Source: Streptomyces sp. 3214.6 (lineage in GTDB: Bacteria; Actinomycetota; Actinomycetes; Streptomycetales; Streptomycetaceae). Taken from it: DNA of 64,000 nt. The notes beneath the pieces were generated by a model. It saw only the letters and a program-made list of their open reading frames with translations. It made no database searches and was not told where the DNA came from. Below are positions 36,613-45,258 of the stretch, piece after piece. The stretch lies in assembly GCF_900129855.1 (NCBI RefSeq), contig NZ_LT670819.1, forward strand, positions 8,246,001 through 8,310,000. The letters are read 5' to 3'. Every line of letters begins with the position of its first letter. Positions within the stretch are counted from its first letter, which is position 1. Both the position numbers and the translations under genes were made by a program.

Positions 36613-37581
36613 TCACGACCTGCCTCCCGCCTGGGTCAGCGCTGCTCCTGCCAGGACTATGGCCGCTCCCACCGGGGTCGACCAGCTCAGCTGTTCGCCC
36701 AGCAGGGCGACTCCCGCCGCCGTCGCTATGACCGGGATGAAGTACGTGACCATCTGGGCCGTCGTCGGGCCGACCTCCGCGACCAGGCCGTACTGGAGGA
36801 GGAGGGCGAGGCCCGTGCCGAGCGCCCCCAGGGCGGCCGTCGCGAGCAGGGGAACGACGGGGAAGTGGATCGGGAAGGTGGTGAACAGCGGGGTGACCAC
36901 GGCCAGTTGCACGGTGGCCAGGAACAGTTGCGCGCCGGTCATCGACAGGGCCGAGGAGCCGGTGTGCGCCAGGGTGCGGCGGAGGTAGATCCAGCCGATC
37001 GGGTAGCTGAGCGAGGCCAGCAGGGCCAGGGTCGTGCCCCACGCGTCCAGGCCGTGGAAGCCCTGCCAGGCGCCCAGTACCGTGAGGACGCCGAGGAAGC
37101 CGAGGCCCAGGCCCGCGACGCGCAGCCGGTTCGGCCGGTCCTCCGACAGGGCCACCAGGGACAGGGCCATGCCCCACAGCGGTGAGGTCGCGTTGCAGAT
37201 GCCGGCGAGGGTGGACGGGATCGTCAGCTCCGCGTAGGCGAACAGGGAGAAGGGCAGGGCGTTGATGAGGAACGCGGACACCGTCAGATGCGCCCAGGTG
37301 CGCGCGCCGCGCGGGAGCCGCTCCCGCTTGACCGCCATCGCGGCCGCCAGCACCGTCGTACCGAACAGCAGTCGGCCCAGGGTGACCTGGAACGGGGCGT
37401 AGCCCTCGGTGCCCACCTTGATCAGCAGGAAGCTGAAACCCCAGATCAGCGACAGCGCGCCGAAACGCAGGCGCCAGTCGAGGGTGCGGCGGGGGTGGCC
37501 GGAGGCTCCCGCCGGCGTGGGGGTTTCGCAGGCTTTGGGGGAGGACGCGCGGGGGCCGGCCGGGGGCGTGGCGGTGGTCAT
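36613..37581 (-). CDS. EamA (DMT) family transporter
   Basis: 322 residues, ten membrane helices after a ~35-residue Pro/Ala-rich N-terminus. Repeat one: FGALSLIWGFSFLLIKVGTE; repeat two contains VTYFIPVIATAAGVALLGEQ, a typical EamA end. Likely an exporter of amino acids or related small molecules. Divergent from a LysR regulator with 74 bases between the starts, the usual arrangement for a regulator-exporter pair. Confidence 0.9.
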   Translation of the reverse strand: MTTATPPAGPRASSPKACETPTPAGASGHPRRTLDWRLRFGALSLIWGFSFLLIKVGTEGYAPFQVTLGRLLFGTTVLAAAMAVKRERLPRGARTWAHLTVSAFLINALPFSLFAYAELTIPSTLAGICNATSPLWGMALSLVALSEDRPNRLRVAGLGLGFLGVLTVLGAWQGFHGLDAWGTTLALLASLSYPIGWIYLRRTLAHTGSSALSMTGAQLFLATVQLAVVTPLFTTFPIHFPVVPLLATAALGALGTGLALLLQYGLVAEVGPTTAQMVTYFIPVIATAAGVALLGEQLSWSTPVGAAIVLAGAALTQAGGRS

Positions 37582-37655
37582 GGGGTCAAGGGTGCCGAGA
37601 CTTATCGCTTAGCACAATCGAGAATTTTCGAGCGGTACCTCGTAGCATTGCTTAC

Positions 37656-38558
37656 ATGTTGAACCTGGAGCGCCTGCGCACCCTCGACGCCCTCGCCCGG
37701 CACGGATCGGTCAGCGGGGCCGCCATGGGCCTGCACATCACCACGTCGGCCGTCTCGCAGCAGCTGGCCAAGCTGGAGCGGGAGGTCGGGCAGCAGCTGC
37801 TCGCCAAGCGCGGCCGGGGGGTGCGGCTGACGGACGCGGGGCGGCTGCTCGCCGAGCACGCGGGCCGGATCCTGTCGCAGGTCGAGCTCGCACAGGCCGA
37901 TCTGGAGGCCCAACGCGGGCAGGTGGTGGGGGAGTTGAGGCTGTCCGCGTTCCCGACGGCGGCGCGCGGACTGTTTCCCGTCGCGCTCGCCGAACTACGC
38001 AAGGCGCACCCGGGGCTGCGGCTGCGCTCGTGCGAGCTGGAGCCGGAGCACGGCATCGCCGGCGTCGTGCGCGGCGACCTCGACCTCGCCGTCGTCCTGG
38101 ACTGGTACAACAAGCCGATGCCGATTCCGGACGGGCTGGTCAAGGCGCCCATCCTCGACGACCCCGCCGAGGTCGCGATGCCGGCCGGGCATCCGCTCGC
38201 CGGCCGGGACGAGGTGGACCTCGGGGAGTTCGCCGAGGACGAGTGGATCACCTGGGGCGAGGGCGAGTTCTGCCACGAGTGGCTGATGTTCACCCTGCGC
38301 TCGCGGGGCATCGAACCGATCGTCGGCCACCGGGCGGCCGAGACGCACACCCAACTCGGGCTGGTGGCCGCCGGGTTGGGAGTGTGCATCGCCCCCCTGC
38401 TCGGACGCCACCCGATGCCCGAGGGGGTTGTGACGGTCTCGCTGCGGCAGCGGGTGCGTCGGCATGTGTACGTGGTCTGGCGGGCGGACGCCGACCGCCG
38501 CCCGTCGATCCGGGCGGCGGTCGAGGCGCTCAAGGCGGCCGGGGAGTCCGTGAGTTGA
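37656..38558 (+). CDS. LysR family transcriptional regulator
   Basis: 300 residues. The N-terminal helix-turn-helix (MLNLERLRTLDALARHGSVS, then SAVSQQLAKLEREVG) is followed by a two-lobed effector domain (GELRLSAFPTAARGLFPVAL onwards). LysR proteins usually regulate the divergent gene, here the EamA exporter at 37581, in response to a small molecule. The 74-base gap is AT-rich and contains an imperfect dyad TCGAGAATTTTCGA around 37617. Confidence 0.92.
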   Translation: MLNLERLRTLDALARHGSVSGAAMGLHITTSAVSQQLAKLEREVGQQLLAKRGRGVRLTDAGRLLAEHAGRILSQVELAQADLEAQRGQVVGELRLSAFPTAARGLFPVALAELRKAHPGLRLRSCELEPEHGIAGVVRGDLDLAVVLDWYNKPMPIPDGLVKAPILDDPAEVAMPAGHPLAGRDEVDLGEFAEDEWITWGEGEFCHEWLMFTLRSRGIEPIVGHRAAETHTQLGLVAAGLGVCIAPLLGRHPMPEGVVTVSLRQRVRRHVYVVWRADADRRPSIRAAVEALKAAGESVS

Positions 38559-38588
38559 GCCGGCCGATCCGTTCCGTGCGCCGCCCGG

Positions 38589-39056
38589 CTACGCACCGCC
38601 CAGCTTGCGGAAGTCCCAGGACACGATCTTCTCCGGCTTCAGCCGCACCCACGCGTGCCGCCCGTCGTGCGGCATCGCGTCCAGGCCGAAGTTCTTGCGC
38701 GCGAACAGCGTCTCCACCGCGTCGAGTTCCGCGCACAGCTGCCCGGTGCGCGGGATCTCGCCCACGAACTCCACGGCACCGGACAGCTCGACGCCCCGCA
38801 GCGCGTCGTACTCCTCACCCGTGTCGATCACGATCGCGACCCGGGGATCGCGGCGCAGGTCCGACCAGCGCTTGCTGCGCACGACCGAGTACAGCCACAG
38901 CGCGGTACCGTCCCAGAGGAACCACAGGGCGCTGACGTGCGGGGCGCCGTCGGTGGACACGGTCGCGACGCGGCAGGTGCGGTGGACGGTGAGGAACGCG
39001 TCCAGCTCGCCCGGCGTCATCATGATCTTCCGGCCCCGGCGCTGAGTGACGGTCAT
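38589..39056 (-). CDS. Pyridoxamine 5'-phosphate oxidase-like protein (F420/FMN split barrel)
   Basis: 155 residues with the small split-barrel fold: AFLTVHRTCRVATVSTDGAP, HVSALWFLWDGTALWLYSVV, SKRWSDLRRDPRVAIVID, and the ending KPEKIVSWDFRKLGG. This is the actinobacterial group that binds F420 or FMN; members reduce or sequester small substrates. ATG at 39056. Upstream lies a TGACG-N3-CGTCA dyad shared with the SRPBCC gene at 30483. Divergent from the isochorismatase-like gene. Confidence 0.85.
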   Translation of the reverse strand: MTVTQRRGRKIMMTPGELDAFLTVHRTCRVATVSTDGAPHVSALWFLWDGTALWLYSVVRSKRWSDLRRDPRVAIVIDTGEEYDALRGVELSGAVEFVGEIPRTGQLCAELDAVETLFARKNFGLDAMPHDGRHAWVRLKPEKIVSWDFRKLGGA

Positions 39057-39088
39057 CCGGCCCCCATTTCTTGTGCTGTCTTGAAATT

Positions 39089-39101
39089 TGACGTTGCGTC
39101 A
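39089..39101. promoter_or_regulatory. Inverted repeat TGACG-TTG-CGTCA
   Basis: Perfect 5-bp dyad with 3-base centre, 33 bases before the split-barrel gene start and in the divergent promoter region. TTGACG could also be a -35 element for the plus strand. Same half-sites, spacing and AGAAA flank as the site at 30596. Confidence 0.6.
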
Positions 39102-39177
39102 GAAAAGGATGGTTCTTCTTCCTTCTCCAGGCAACGGTGACTAGTGTCGCCCGCCCACAGCGACTTCCGGAGGAGCC

Positions 39178-39804
39178 GTGTCCTCGTACGACGTGCTCAG
39201 CGAGCTCCTCGACCCCGCGAGCACCGTCCTGCTCACGGTGGAATGCCAGCAGGGAGTCGTCGGACCGGACGCCGCGCTGCCCGAACTCGCCCGCGAGGCA
39301 CGGGAGTCGGGCGTCCTCGACCGGATCGCCCGGCTGGTCGACGCCGCCCACGAGAGCGGCGTCCAGGTGATCCACGCCATCGCCGAACGCCGCCCCGACG
39401 GCCGGGGCGCCGCCCGCAACGCCCGACTGTTCCGTGCCGTCGAACGCCTGCCCGTCCAGCAGCTCACCGGCACCGCCGCCGTCCGCGTCGCGCCGCCGAT
39501 CCGGGTCGCCGAGGCCGATCTCGTCGTACGGCGGCTGCACGGACTGTCCCCGATCCAGGGCACCGACGTGGACCCCCTGCTGCGCAACCTGGGCTGCCGC
39601 ACGCTCGTCGTCACCGGGGTCTCGGCCAACGTGGCGATCCCCAACACCGTCTTCGACGCCGTCAACCGAGGCTACACGGCCGTGGTGCCCTCGGACGCCG
39701 TCGCGGGGGTGCCGGCCGACTACACCCCCGCGATGATCCGCCACACCCTCTCCCTGGTCGCCACGGTCGCGACCACGGACGAGGTGCTGGACTGCCTCCG
39801 GTGA
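39178..39804 (+). CDS. Isochorismatase-fold protein lacking the catalytic triad
   Basis: 208 residues with the cysteine hydrolase fold: LLTVECQQGVVG, VIHAIAERR, VVRRLHGLSPIQGTDVDPLL, and VVTGVSANVAIPNTVFDAVN. In active members these places hold Asp, Lys and Cys; here they are Glu22, Arg118/119 and Ala153, so all three catalytic residues are replaced. The fold is otherwise complete, suggesting a binding or structural protein or a changed chemistry rather than decay. GTG at 39178 follows GGAGG (39170) closely. Confidence 0.82.
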   Translation: MSSYDVLSELLDPASTVLLTVECQQGVVGPDAALPELAREARESGVLDRIARLVDAAHESGVQVIHAIAERRPDGRGAARNARLFRAVERLPVQQLTGTAAVRVAPPIRVAEADLVVRRLHGLSPIQGTDVDPLLRNLGCRTLVVTGVSANVAIPNTVFDAVNRGYTAVVPSDAVAGVPADYTPAMIRHTLSLVATVATTDEVLDCLR

Positions 39805-39826
39805 ACCCTCTGAGGCGGACCGGCCG

Positions 39827-40330
39827 TCAGGCCAGGGTGATCGAGTCGCCGCTGACGTTGATCTTGACCTCGGGCAGCGGCTTCCGCGCGGGCCCGCTCT
39901 TCACGCTGCCGTCCGCGATCGAGAAGTTGCTGTTGTGACAGGGGCAGTTGATCACGCCGTCGGAGATGGACTTCACCGCGCAGCCCTGATGGGTGCACAC
40001 GGCGGAGAACGCCTTGTAGGTACCCGCCGTCGGCTGGACGACGACCACCTTCTCGGACTCGAAGACCTTGCCGCCGCCCTCGGGTATGTCGGCCGTCTTG
40101 GTGAGCGCGGCGCCGGCCCCGGCGTTGTCGCCACCGCCCGTGCCGCCGGTGCTCGCGGCCTCGGTGGAGCCGGTGGAACCCGAGGTGCCGGCCGACGACG
40201 ACGAACTCGACGAGTCGTCGTCGGAGCCTCCGCACGCGGTCAGCGCCACGGAGAGCCCCGCGGCTCCGGCGGCTGCCACGACAGTACGGCGGGCAGGCCC
40301 CGACGCGGACTTGATCGATGCGCTGGTCAT
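39827..40330 (-). CDS. Rieske [2Fe-2S] lipoprotein
   Basis: 167 residues. A twin-arginine signal (ARRTVVAAAGAAG) leads to the lipobox LTAC with Cys33, then a ~45-residue Ser/Thr/Gly linker and a Rieske domain. The cluster ligands are Cys112-x-His114 in VCTHQGC and Cys129/His132 in NCPCHNSNF, with Cys117 and Cys131 placed for the stabilising disulphide. A folded, cofactor-bearing protein would need Tat export. The electron partner is unknown; no oxidase or cytochrome genes are adjacent. The ATG at 40330 follows GGAAGG. Confidence 0.92.
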   Translation of the reverse strand: MTSASIKSASGPARRTVVAAAGAAGLSVALTACGGSDDDSSSSSSSAGTSGSTGSTEAASTGGTGGGDNAGAGAALTKTADIPEGGGKVFESEKVVVVQPTAGTYKAFSAVCTHQGCAVKSISDGVINCPCHNSNFSIADGSVKSGPARKPLPEVKINVSGDSITLA

Positions 40331-40522
40331 GCTGGGGGTTCCCTTCCAGGGGGGTCGCGTGGATCTGCCGACAGGTACGAGCCGCGGGCACCGCTTGTTC
40401 AGCGCCCGCGCCAAGTCCGGACAGTGTCGAGATCTTGACCCGTTCGGCATGAGCGCGGCGTAAGCCAGAGCTGTCGCCAAGCTGTCGGCCGTGCATCGCC
40501 GCAGGCCCAGTAACCTGGGGCG

Positions 40523-41278
40523 ATGCTCAAGGAAGTCACCGCGACCCGCTATGTCACCCCCCTGCGTGAGGGCGGCTCCTTGCCGGGACTCGTCGAGGCC
40601 GACGACTTCGGTATGTACGTCATGAAGTTCACCGGCGCCGGCCAGGGCCGCAAGACGCTCGTCGCGGAGGTCGTCTGCGGCGAACTCGCCCGCAGGCTCG
40701 GCTTCCGGGTGCCCCGGCTGGTGACCGTGGAGCTCGACGTCCTGCTGGGCCTCGGCGAACCCGACCAGCAGGTCCAGGAGCTGCTGAAGTCCAGCGGCGG
40801 CACCAACCTCGGCATGGACTTCCTCTCCGGCGCCCTCGGCTTCGACCCGCTGGCGTTCCCGGTGAGCCCCGAGGAGGCCGGCCGGATCGTCTTCTTCGAC
40901 GCGCTGGTGAACAACGTCGACCGGTCCTGGCGCAACCCCAACCTCCTGGTGCACCGCGGCGAGCTGGTCCTCATCGACCACGGCGCCACCATGATCTGGC
41001 AGCACAACTGGCCCACCGCCGAGACCTCCGCGGCCCGCCCCTACGACGCCTCCGACCACGCGCTGGCCCCCTTCGGGCCGGACGTCGAGGCCGCGGCGGC
41101 GGAGCTGGCCCCGCAGATCACCGCAGACCTCCTCGCCGAGGTCACCGCCGAGATCCCCGACGTCTGGCTGACGGGCGAACCCGGCTTCGACACCCCGGAC
41201 GCGCTCCGGCGCGCCTACGCGGCACCGCTCCTCGCGCGCGCCGCCGTCATCCACGACCGCATCAAGGGGACCCAGTGA
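40523..41278 (+). CDS. HipA-like kinase
   Basis: 251 residues. The C-terminal lobe holds the kinase signature: FFDALVNNVDRSWRNPNLLV (catalytic Asp and Asn, about 133-148) and LVLIDHGATMIW with the metal-binding Asp. The N-terminal lobe has YVMKFTGAGQG with the ATP-binding Lys near residue 38. It lacks the HipA N-terminal subdomain and there is no HipB-type DNA-binding partner. The stop overlaps the start of a DUF3037 gene; this two-gene pairing recurs in bacteria and its purpose is unknown. Confidence 0.82.
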   Translation: MLKEVTATRYVTPLREGGSLPGLVEADDFGMYVMKFTGAGQGRKTLVAEVVCGELARRLGFRVPRLVTVELDVLLGLGEPDQQVQELLKSSGGTNLGMDFLSGALGFDPLAFPVSPEEAGRIVFFDALVNNVDRSWRNPNLLVHRGELVLIDHGATMIWQHNWPTAETSAARPYDASDHALAPFGPDVEAAAAELAPQITADLLAEVTAEIPDVWLTGEPGFDTPDALRRAYAAPLLARAAVIHDRIKGTQ

Positions 41279-41691
41279 CCGAGCGCCACATCATCAGGCC
41301 GGGCCAGGGCGGCGACCGGGATGTCTTCGAGTACGCCCTGCTGCGCGTCGTCCCACGGGTCGAGCGCGGCGAATGCATCAACGCGGGGGTGCTGGTCTAC
41401 TGCCGCGGCCAGGACTACGTCGGCGCCCGCACCCACCTTGACGAGACGAAGCTGCTGGCGCTGGACCCGGAGGCGGACGTGGCCGGGGTGCGGGCCGCCC
41501 TGCGGGCGGTCGAGGGCGTGTGTGCGGGCGGCGTGTCGGCCGGGCAGGCGGCGGTTGACGACGCCGGCCGCCGCTTCCGCTGGCTGATCGCGCCACGCTC
41601 GACGATCGTCCAGCCGGGCCCGGTGCACACGGGGCTGACCGCCGATCCGGCCGCCGAGACGGAGCGGCTGCTGGACCTGCTGGTGAGGTAA
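41275..41691 (+). CDS. DUF3037 domain protein, partner of the HipA-like kinase
   Basis: 138 residues. The family core is clear: FEYALLRVVPRVERGECINA, GVLVYCRG, and the closing TGLTADPAAETERLLDLLV. The GTG at 41275 overlaps the kinase stop by 4 bases (GTGA), so they are co-translated. DUF3037 proteins are small and without known activity; the fixed association suggests substrate, regulator or antitoxin-like partner of the kinase. Confidence 0.85.
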   Translation: MTERHIIRPGQGGDRDVFEYALLRVVPRVERGECINAGVLVYCRGQDYVGARTHLDETKLLALDPEADVAGVRAALRAVEGVCAGGVSAGQAAVDDAGRRFRWLIAPRSTIVQPGPVHTGLTADPAAETERLLDLLVR

Positions 41692-41846
41692 TGGATCACA
41701 CCGGCGACGTGTGGCGTTGACACCGGGTGCCAGGGCTTCTAGCGTCACGTCTGCCGAAGGTACTAAGCGGTCGCTCACCAGTCGGGTGCATCGAACGCCC
41801 ACCCCCCGGGCGCAACAGGCTTTCTCAAGGGCGAGGAGAACCAGCA

Positions 41847-42608
41847 ATGTCCACCACTGAGCAGCGGGTCGCCGTGGTCACGGGCGCGGCGCGCGGCATC
41901 GGAGCCGCCACCGCCGTACGACTGGCCGCGGAGGGCCGCGCGGTCGCGGTCGTCGACCTCGACGAGGCCGCCTGCAAGGACACCGTGGAGAAGATCACCG
42001 CGGCCGGCGGCCGGGCGATCGCGGTCGGCGCGGACGTCTCCGACGAGGCCCAGGTCGAGGCGGCGATCGCCCGCGTCGTCGCGGAGCTCGGCGCGCCGAC
42101 GATCCTCGTCAACAACGCGGGCGTGCTCCGCGACAACCTGCTGTTCAAGATGAGCGCCTCGGACTGGGACACGGTCCTGAACGTGCACCTGCGCGGCTCG
42201 TTCCTGATGACCAAGGCCGTTCAGAAGCACATGGTCGACGCCGGCTTCGGCCGTGTCGTCAACCTGTCCTCCTCCTCGGCGCTCGGCAACCGCGGCCAGG
42301 CCAACTACTCCGCCGCCAAGGCCGGTCTGCAGGGCTTCACCAAGACCCTCGCCATCGAGCTCGGCAAGTTCGGCATCACCGCCAACGCCGTCGCCCCCGG
42401 CTTCATCGCCACCGACATGACCGCCGCGACCGCCGCCCGGGTCGGCATGGGCTTCGAGGAGTTCAAGGCCGCGGCCGCCACCCAGATCCCCGTCGCGCGC
42501 GTCGGCGAGCCCGACGACATCGCCAACGCGATCGCCTTCTTCACCAACGAGGCCGCCGGCTTCGTCTCCGGCCAGGTGCTGTACGTGGCCGGCGGACCGC
42601 TCGACTAG
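41847..42608 (+). CDS. fabG: 3-oxoacyl-ACP reductase (FabG type, SDR family)
   Basis: 253 residues. SDR motifs: VTGAARGIGAATA (about 10-22), NNAGVLRD, catalytic Ser in VVNLSSSSALGNRGQ and the YSAAK Tyr/Lys pair near residue 156, and the end VSGQVLYVAGGPLD. The GNRGQANYSAAKAG stretch is characteristic of FabG-type ketoreductases. It may act in fatty acid metabolism or on a specialised substrate. ATG follows GAGGAG by 7 bases. A second SDR gene follows 13 bases later, so they form an operon. Confidence 0.87.
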   Translation: MSTTEQRVAVVTGAARGIGAATAVRLAAEGRAVAVVDLDEAACKDTVEKITAAGGRAIAVGADVSDEAQVEAAIARVVAELGAPTILVNNAGVLRDNLLFKMSASDWDTVLNVHLRGSFLMTKAVQKHMVDAGFGRVVNLSSSSALGNRGQANYSAAKAGLQGFTKTLAIELGKFGITANAVAPGFIATDMTAATAARVGMGFEEFKAAAATQIPVARVGEPDDIANAIAFFTNEAAGFVSGQVLYVAGGPLD

Positions 42609-42621
42609 GGAACCGGGAATC

Positions 42622-43377
42622 ATGACTGTGGAACTCTCCGGCAAGGTCGCCCTGGTCACGGGCGCCAGCCGCGGTATCGGTTACGGCGTCGCCGAGGCCC
42701 TCGTCGCCCGAGGCGACCGGGTCTGCATCACCGGCCGCAACGAGGACGCCCTCAAGGAGGCCGTCGAACAGCTCGGCGCCGACCGGGTCATCGGCGTCGC
42801 CGGCAAGGCGCACGACCTGGCGCACCAGGCCGCCGCCGTCGAGCGCACCATGGAGGCCTTCGGCCGCGTCGACTTCCTGGTCAACAACGCCGGTACGAAC
42901 CCGGTGTTCGGCCCGATCGCCGATCTCGACCTGGACGTGGCCCGCAAGGTCTTCGAGACCAACGTGGTCTCCGCGCTCGGCTTCGCACAGAAGACCTGGC
43001 ACGCCTGGCAGAAGGACAACGGCGGCGCGATCGTCAACATCGCCTCCGTCGCGGGGCTCTCGGCGTCGCCTTTCATCGGCGCGTACGGCGTCAGCAAGGC
43101 CGCGATGATCAACCTGACCCAGCAACTGGCGCACGAGTTCGCGCCGCGTGTGCGGGTCAACGCGATCGCCCCGGCCGTGGTGAAGACCAAGTTCGCCCAG
43201 GCGCTGTACGAGGGCCGCGAGGAGGAGGCGGCCGCCGCCTACCCGCTGGCCCGGCTCGGCGTGCCCTCCGACATCGGCGGCACCGCCGCGTTCCTCACCT
43301 CGGAGCAGTCGGACTGGATCACCGGCCAGACCCTCGTCGTCGACGGCGGCATGTTCCTGAACGCCGGCGTGGCGTAG
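42622..43377 (+). CDS. SDR family oxidoreductase
   Basis: 251 residues with VTGASRGIGYG (about 13-23), VNNAGTNP, catalytic Ser in VNIASVAGLSAS, YGVSKAA and the end WITGQTLVVDGG. It is a separate SDR subgroup from the preceding gene. Co-transcribed with it and ended by the hairpin at 43405. Substrate unknown. Confidence 0.87.
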   Translation: MTVELSGKVALVTGASRGIGYGVAEALVARGDRVCITGRNEDALKEAVEQLGADRVIGVAGKAHDLAHQAAAVERTMEAFGRVDFLVNNAGTNPVFGPIADLDLDVARKVFETNVVSALGFAQKTWHAWQKDNGGAIVNIASVAGLSASPFIGAYGVSKAAMINLTQQLAHEFAPRVRVNAIAPAVVKTKFAQALYEGREEEAAAAYPLARLGVPSDIGGTAAFLTSEQSDWITGQTLVVDGGMFLNAGVA

Positions 43378-43404
43378 GGCAGGCCCTGACCCCCTCCACG
43401 CGAG

Positions 43405-43441
43405 CACGGGCGTCGTTTCCCTGACGGAAACGGCGCCCGTG
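43405..43441 (+). terminator. Terminator of the fabG-SDR operon
   Basis: 16-bp stem including one G-U pair (arms 43405-43420 and 43426-43441) with a CTGAC loop, 27 bases after the stop. Confidence 0.85.
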
Positions 43442-43559
43442 TCGTCGTATAGGACGACATGTGCGCGTCGTGCACGGGGATGACAACGTCGTCATACCCA
43501 GAGTGATCAAGAACGCTCCACGGGCGCTGGTTCACGCCATCTTTCGCTGCGGTATGGTC

Positions 43560-43574
43560 TGCCAACCCTTGGCA
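43560..43574. promoter_or_regulatory. Inverted repeat before the peptide-binding lipoprotein gene
   Basis: TGCCAA-CCC-TTGGCA, just upstream of the GAGGAG ribosome site. It could be an operator or a hairpin that affects translation. Confidence 0.45.
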
Positions 43575-43596
43575 TGGCAGATCGAGGAGCGTGCGC

Positions 43597-45180
43597 GTGT
43601 TCAACCGGAACCGATCCTTGCAGCAGATGGCGGCGATCGTGTCCATATCCCTGGTGGCCGGGTGCAGCCTCCTGGGGCAGGAGAGCTCCGACGACGCCGG
43701 GCCGATCGTCGTGGGCACCACCAGCGCTCCCAGCACGCTGGACCCGGCCGCCGCCTGGGACGGCTCCTGGGAGCTGTTCCGCAACATCTACCAGACCCTG
43801 CTGAGCTACCCCACCGGTGCGACCGACCCCCAGCCGGACGCCGCCAAGTCCTGCGTGTTCACCGACAGTTCGAACCGCACCTACAAATGCGAACTGCGCG
43901 ACGGCCTGAAGTTCTCCAACGGGGACAAGCTGGACGCCAAGGCCGTGAAGTACTCGATCGACCGGATCAGGACGATCAACGCGATCACCGGTCCCAACGG
44001 ACTGCTGGGCAGCCTCGACGGCGTGGAGACCAACGGTGAGCACGAGGTGATCTTCCGGCTCAACAAGGCCGACGCCACCTTCCCCTTCGTCCTCGCCACC
44101 CCCGGCATGTCCCTGGTCGACCCCGCCGACTATCCCGCGAGGTCTCTGCGCAAGGACGACGGCATCGTCGGCTCCGGGCCGTACCGGCTGCACTCCTACG
44201 ACGAGGGCAAGCAGGCCGTCCTCGTGCGCAACGACAACTACAAGGGCTTCGCCGACCGCAAGAACGACGCGGTGACCATCCGCTACTTCCAGGACTCCGG
44301 CGAGATGGTCAAGGCCCTGCGCGCCAAGGACATCGACATCACCTACCAGGGGCTCGCCGCCGACGACATCGTCGACCTGGAGGGCAAGGGCGCCGCCAAC
44401 GAGGGCCTGCAGCTCATCGAGGCCGCCGGTAGCAACATCAACTACCTGGTGTTCAACCCCAAGGACCCGGTGTCGAACAAGCTCGCCGTGCGCCGGGCCG
44501 TCGCCCAGGTCGTCGACCGCGCCGCGATCGCCCACAAGATCTACAAGGACACCGTCGACCCGCTGTACTCGATGGTCCCGTCCGGCCTGACCGGCCACAC
44601 CACCGCGTTCTTCGACGTCTTCGGCGACCCGGACACCAAGAAGGCCCGCAAGATCCTCGGCGACGCCGACATCAACACGCCCGTCCCGCTCACCCTCTGG
44701 TACACCACCGACCGCTACGGCTCCGACACCGGCCTGGAGTTCAAGGAGCTCAAGAGCCAGCTGGACGCCTCGGGCCTGTTCTCCGTCACCCTCAAGAGCC
44801 GCCCCTGGAACGCCTACGTCAAGGGCTACCAGAACGGCGAATACCCGGTGTTCGGGCGCGGCTGGGCCCCCGACTTCCCGGACGCCGACAACTTCATCGC
44901 CCCCTTCGTCGGCGAGCAGAACGCCCTCGGCACGCCGTACCCGGACAAGCGGATCACCCAGGTGCTGCTGCCGCACTCCCGTCAGCAGAGCGATCGAGCC
45001 AACGTGACCAAGGACTTCGAGGAGGCCCAGCAGATCCTCGTCGACGATGCCCGGCTGCTGCCGCTGTGGCAGGGCAAGCAGTACATCGCATCCTCCGAGG
45101 ACGTCTCGGGCGGAGAACGCTCCCTGGACCCGTCGACGATCATGATGGTGTGGGAGCTGTCCCGCAAAACCAGCTGGTGA
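43597..45180 (+). CDS. ABC transporter substrate-binding lipoprotein, peptide/nickel family (SBP family 5)
   Basis: 527 residues. Signal sequence with lipobox LVAGC, Cys23, then the family pattern IVVGTTSAPSTLDPA, NIYQTLLSY, and the signature CELRDGLKFSNGDKLDAKAV near residue 95. It would bind oligopeptides outside the membrane. The GTG at 43597 sits 7 bases after GAGGAG, better than the GTG at 43591 which nearly touches that site. No permease or ATPase genes follow; the next gene is ung, so this is an orphan binding protein that must use another transporter or act as a sensor. Confidence 0.9.
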   Translation: MFNRNRSLQQMAAIVSISLVAGCSLLGQESSDDAGPIVVGTTSAPSTLDPAAAWDGSWELFRNIYQTLLSYPTGATDPQPDAAKSCVFTDSSNRTYKCELRDGLKFSNGDKLDAKAVKYSIDRIRTINAITGPNGLLGSLDGVETNGEHEVIFRLNKADATFPFVLATPGMSLVDPADYPARSLRKDDGIVGSGPYRLHSYDEGKQAVLVRNDNYKGFADRKNDAVTIRYFQDSGEMVKALRAKDIDITYQGLAADDIVDLEGKGAANEGLQLIEAAGSNINYLVFNPKDPVSNKLAVRRAVAQVVDRAAIAHKIYKDTVDPLYSMVPSGLTGHTTAFFDVFGDPDTKKARKILGDADINTPVPLTLWYTTDRYGSDTGLEFKELKSQLDASGLFSVTLKSRPWNAYVKGYQNGEYPVFGRGWAPDFPDADNFIAPFVGEQNALGTPYPDKRITQVLLPHSRQQSDRANVTKDFEEAQQILVDDARLLPLWQGKQYIASSEDVSGGERSLDPSTIMMVWELSRKTSW

Positions 45181-45258
45181 GCGGTCGGCCGCGTCGATTG
45201 TCAGTGGTCGCCTGTAGGTTCTGTCATCGGAAGCGACCGCACACCAAAGGACGTTGAC

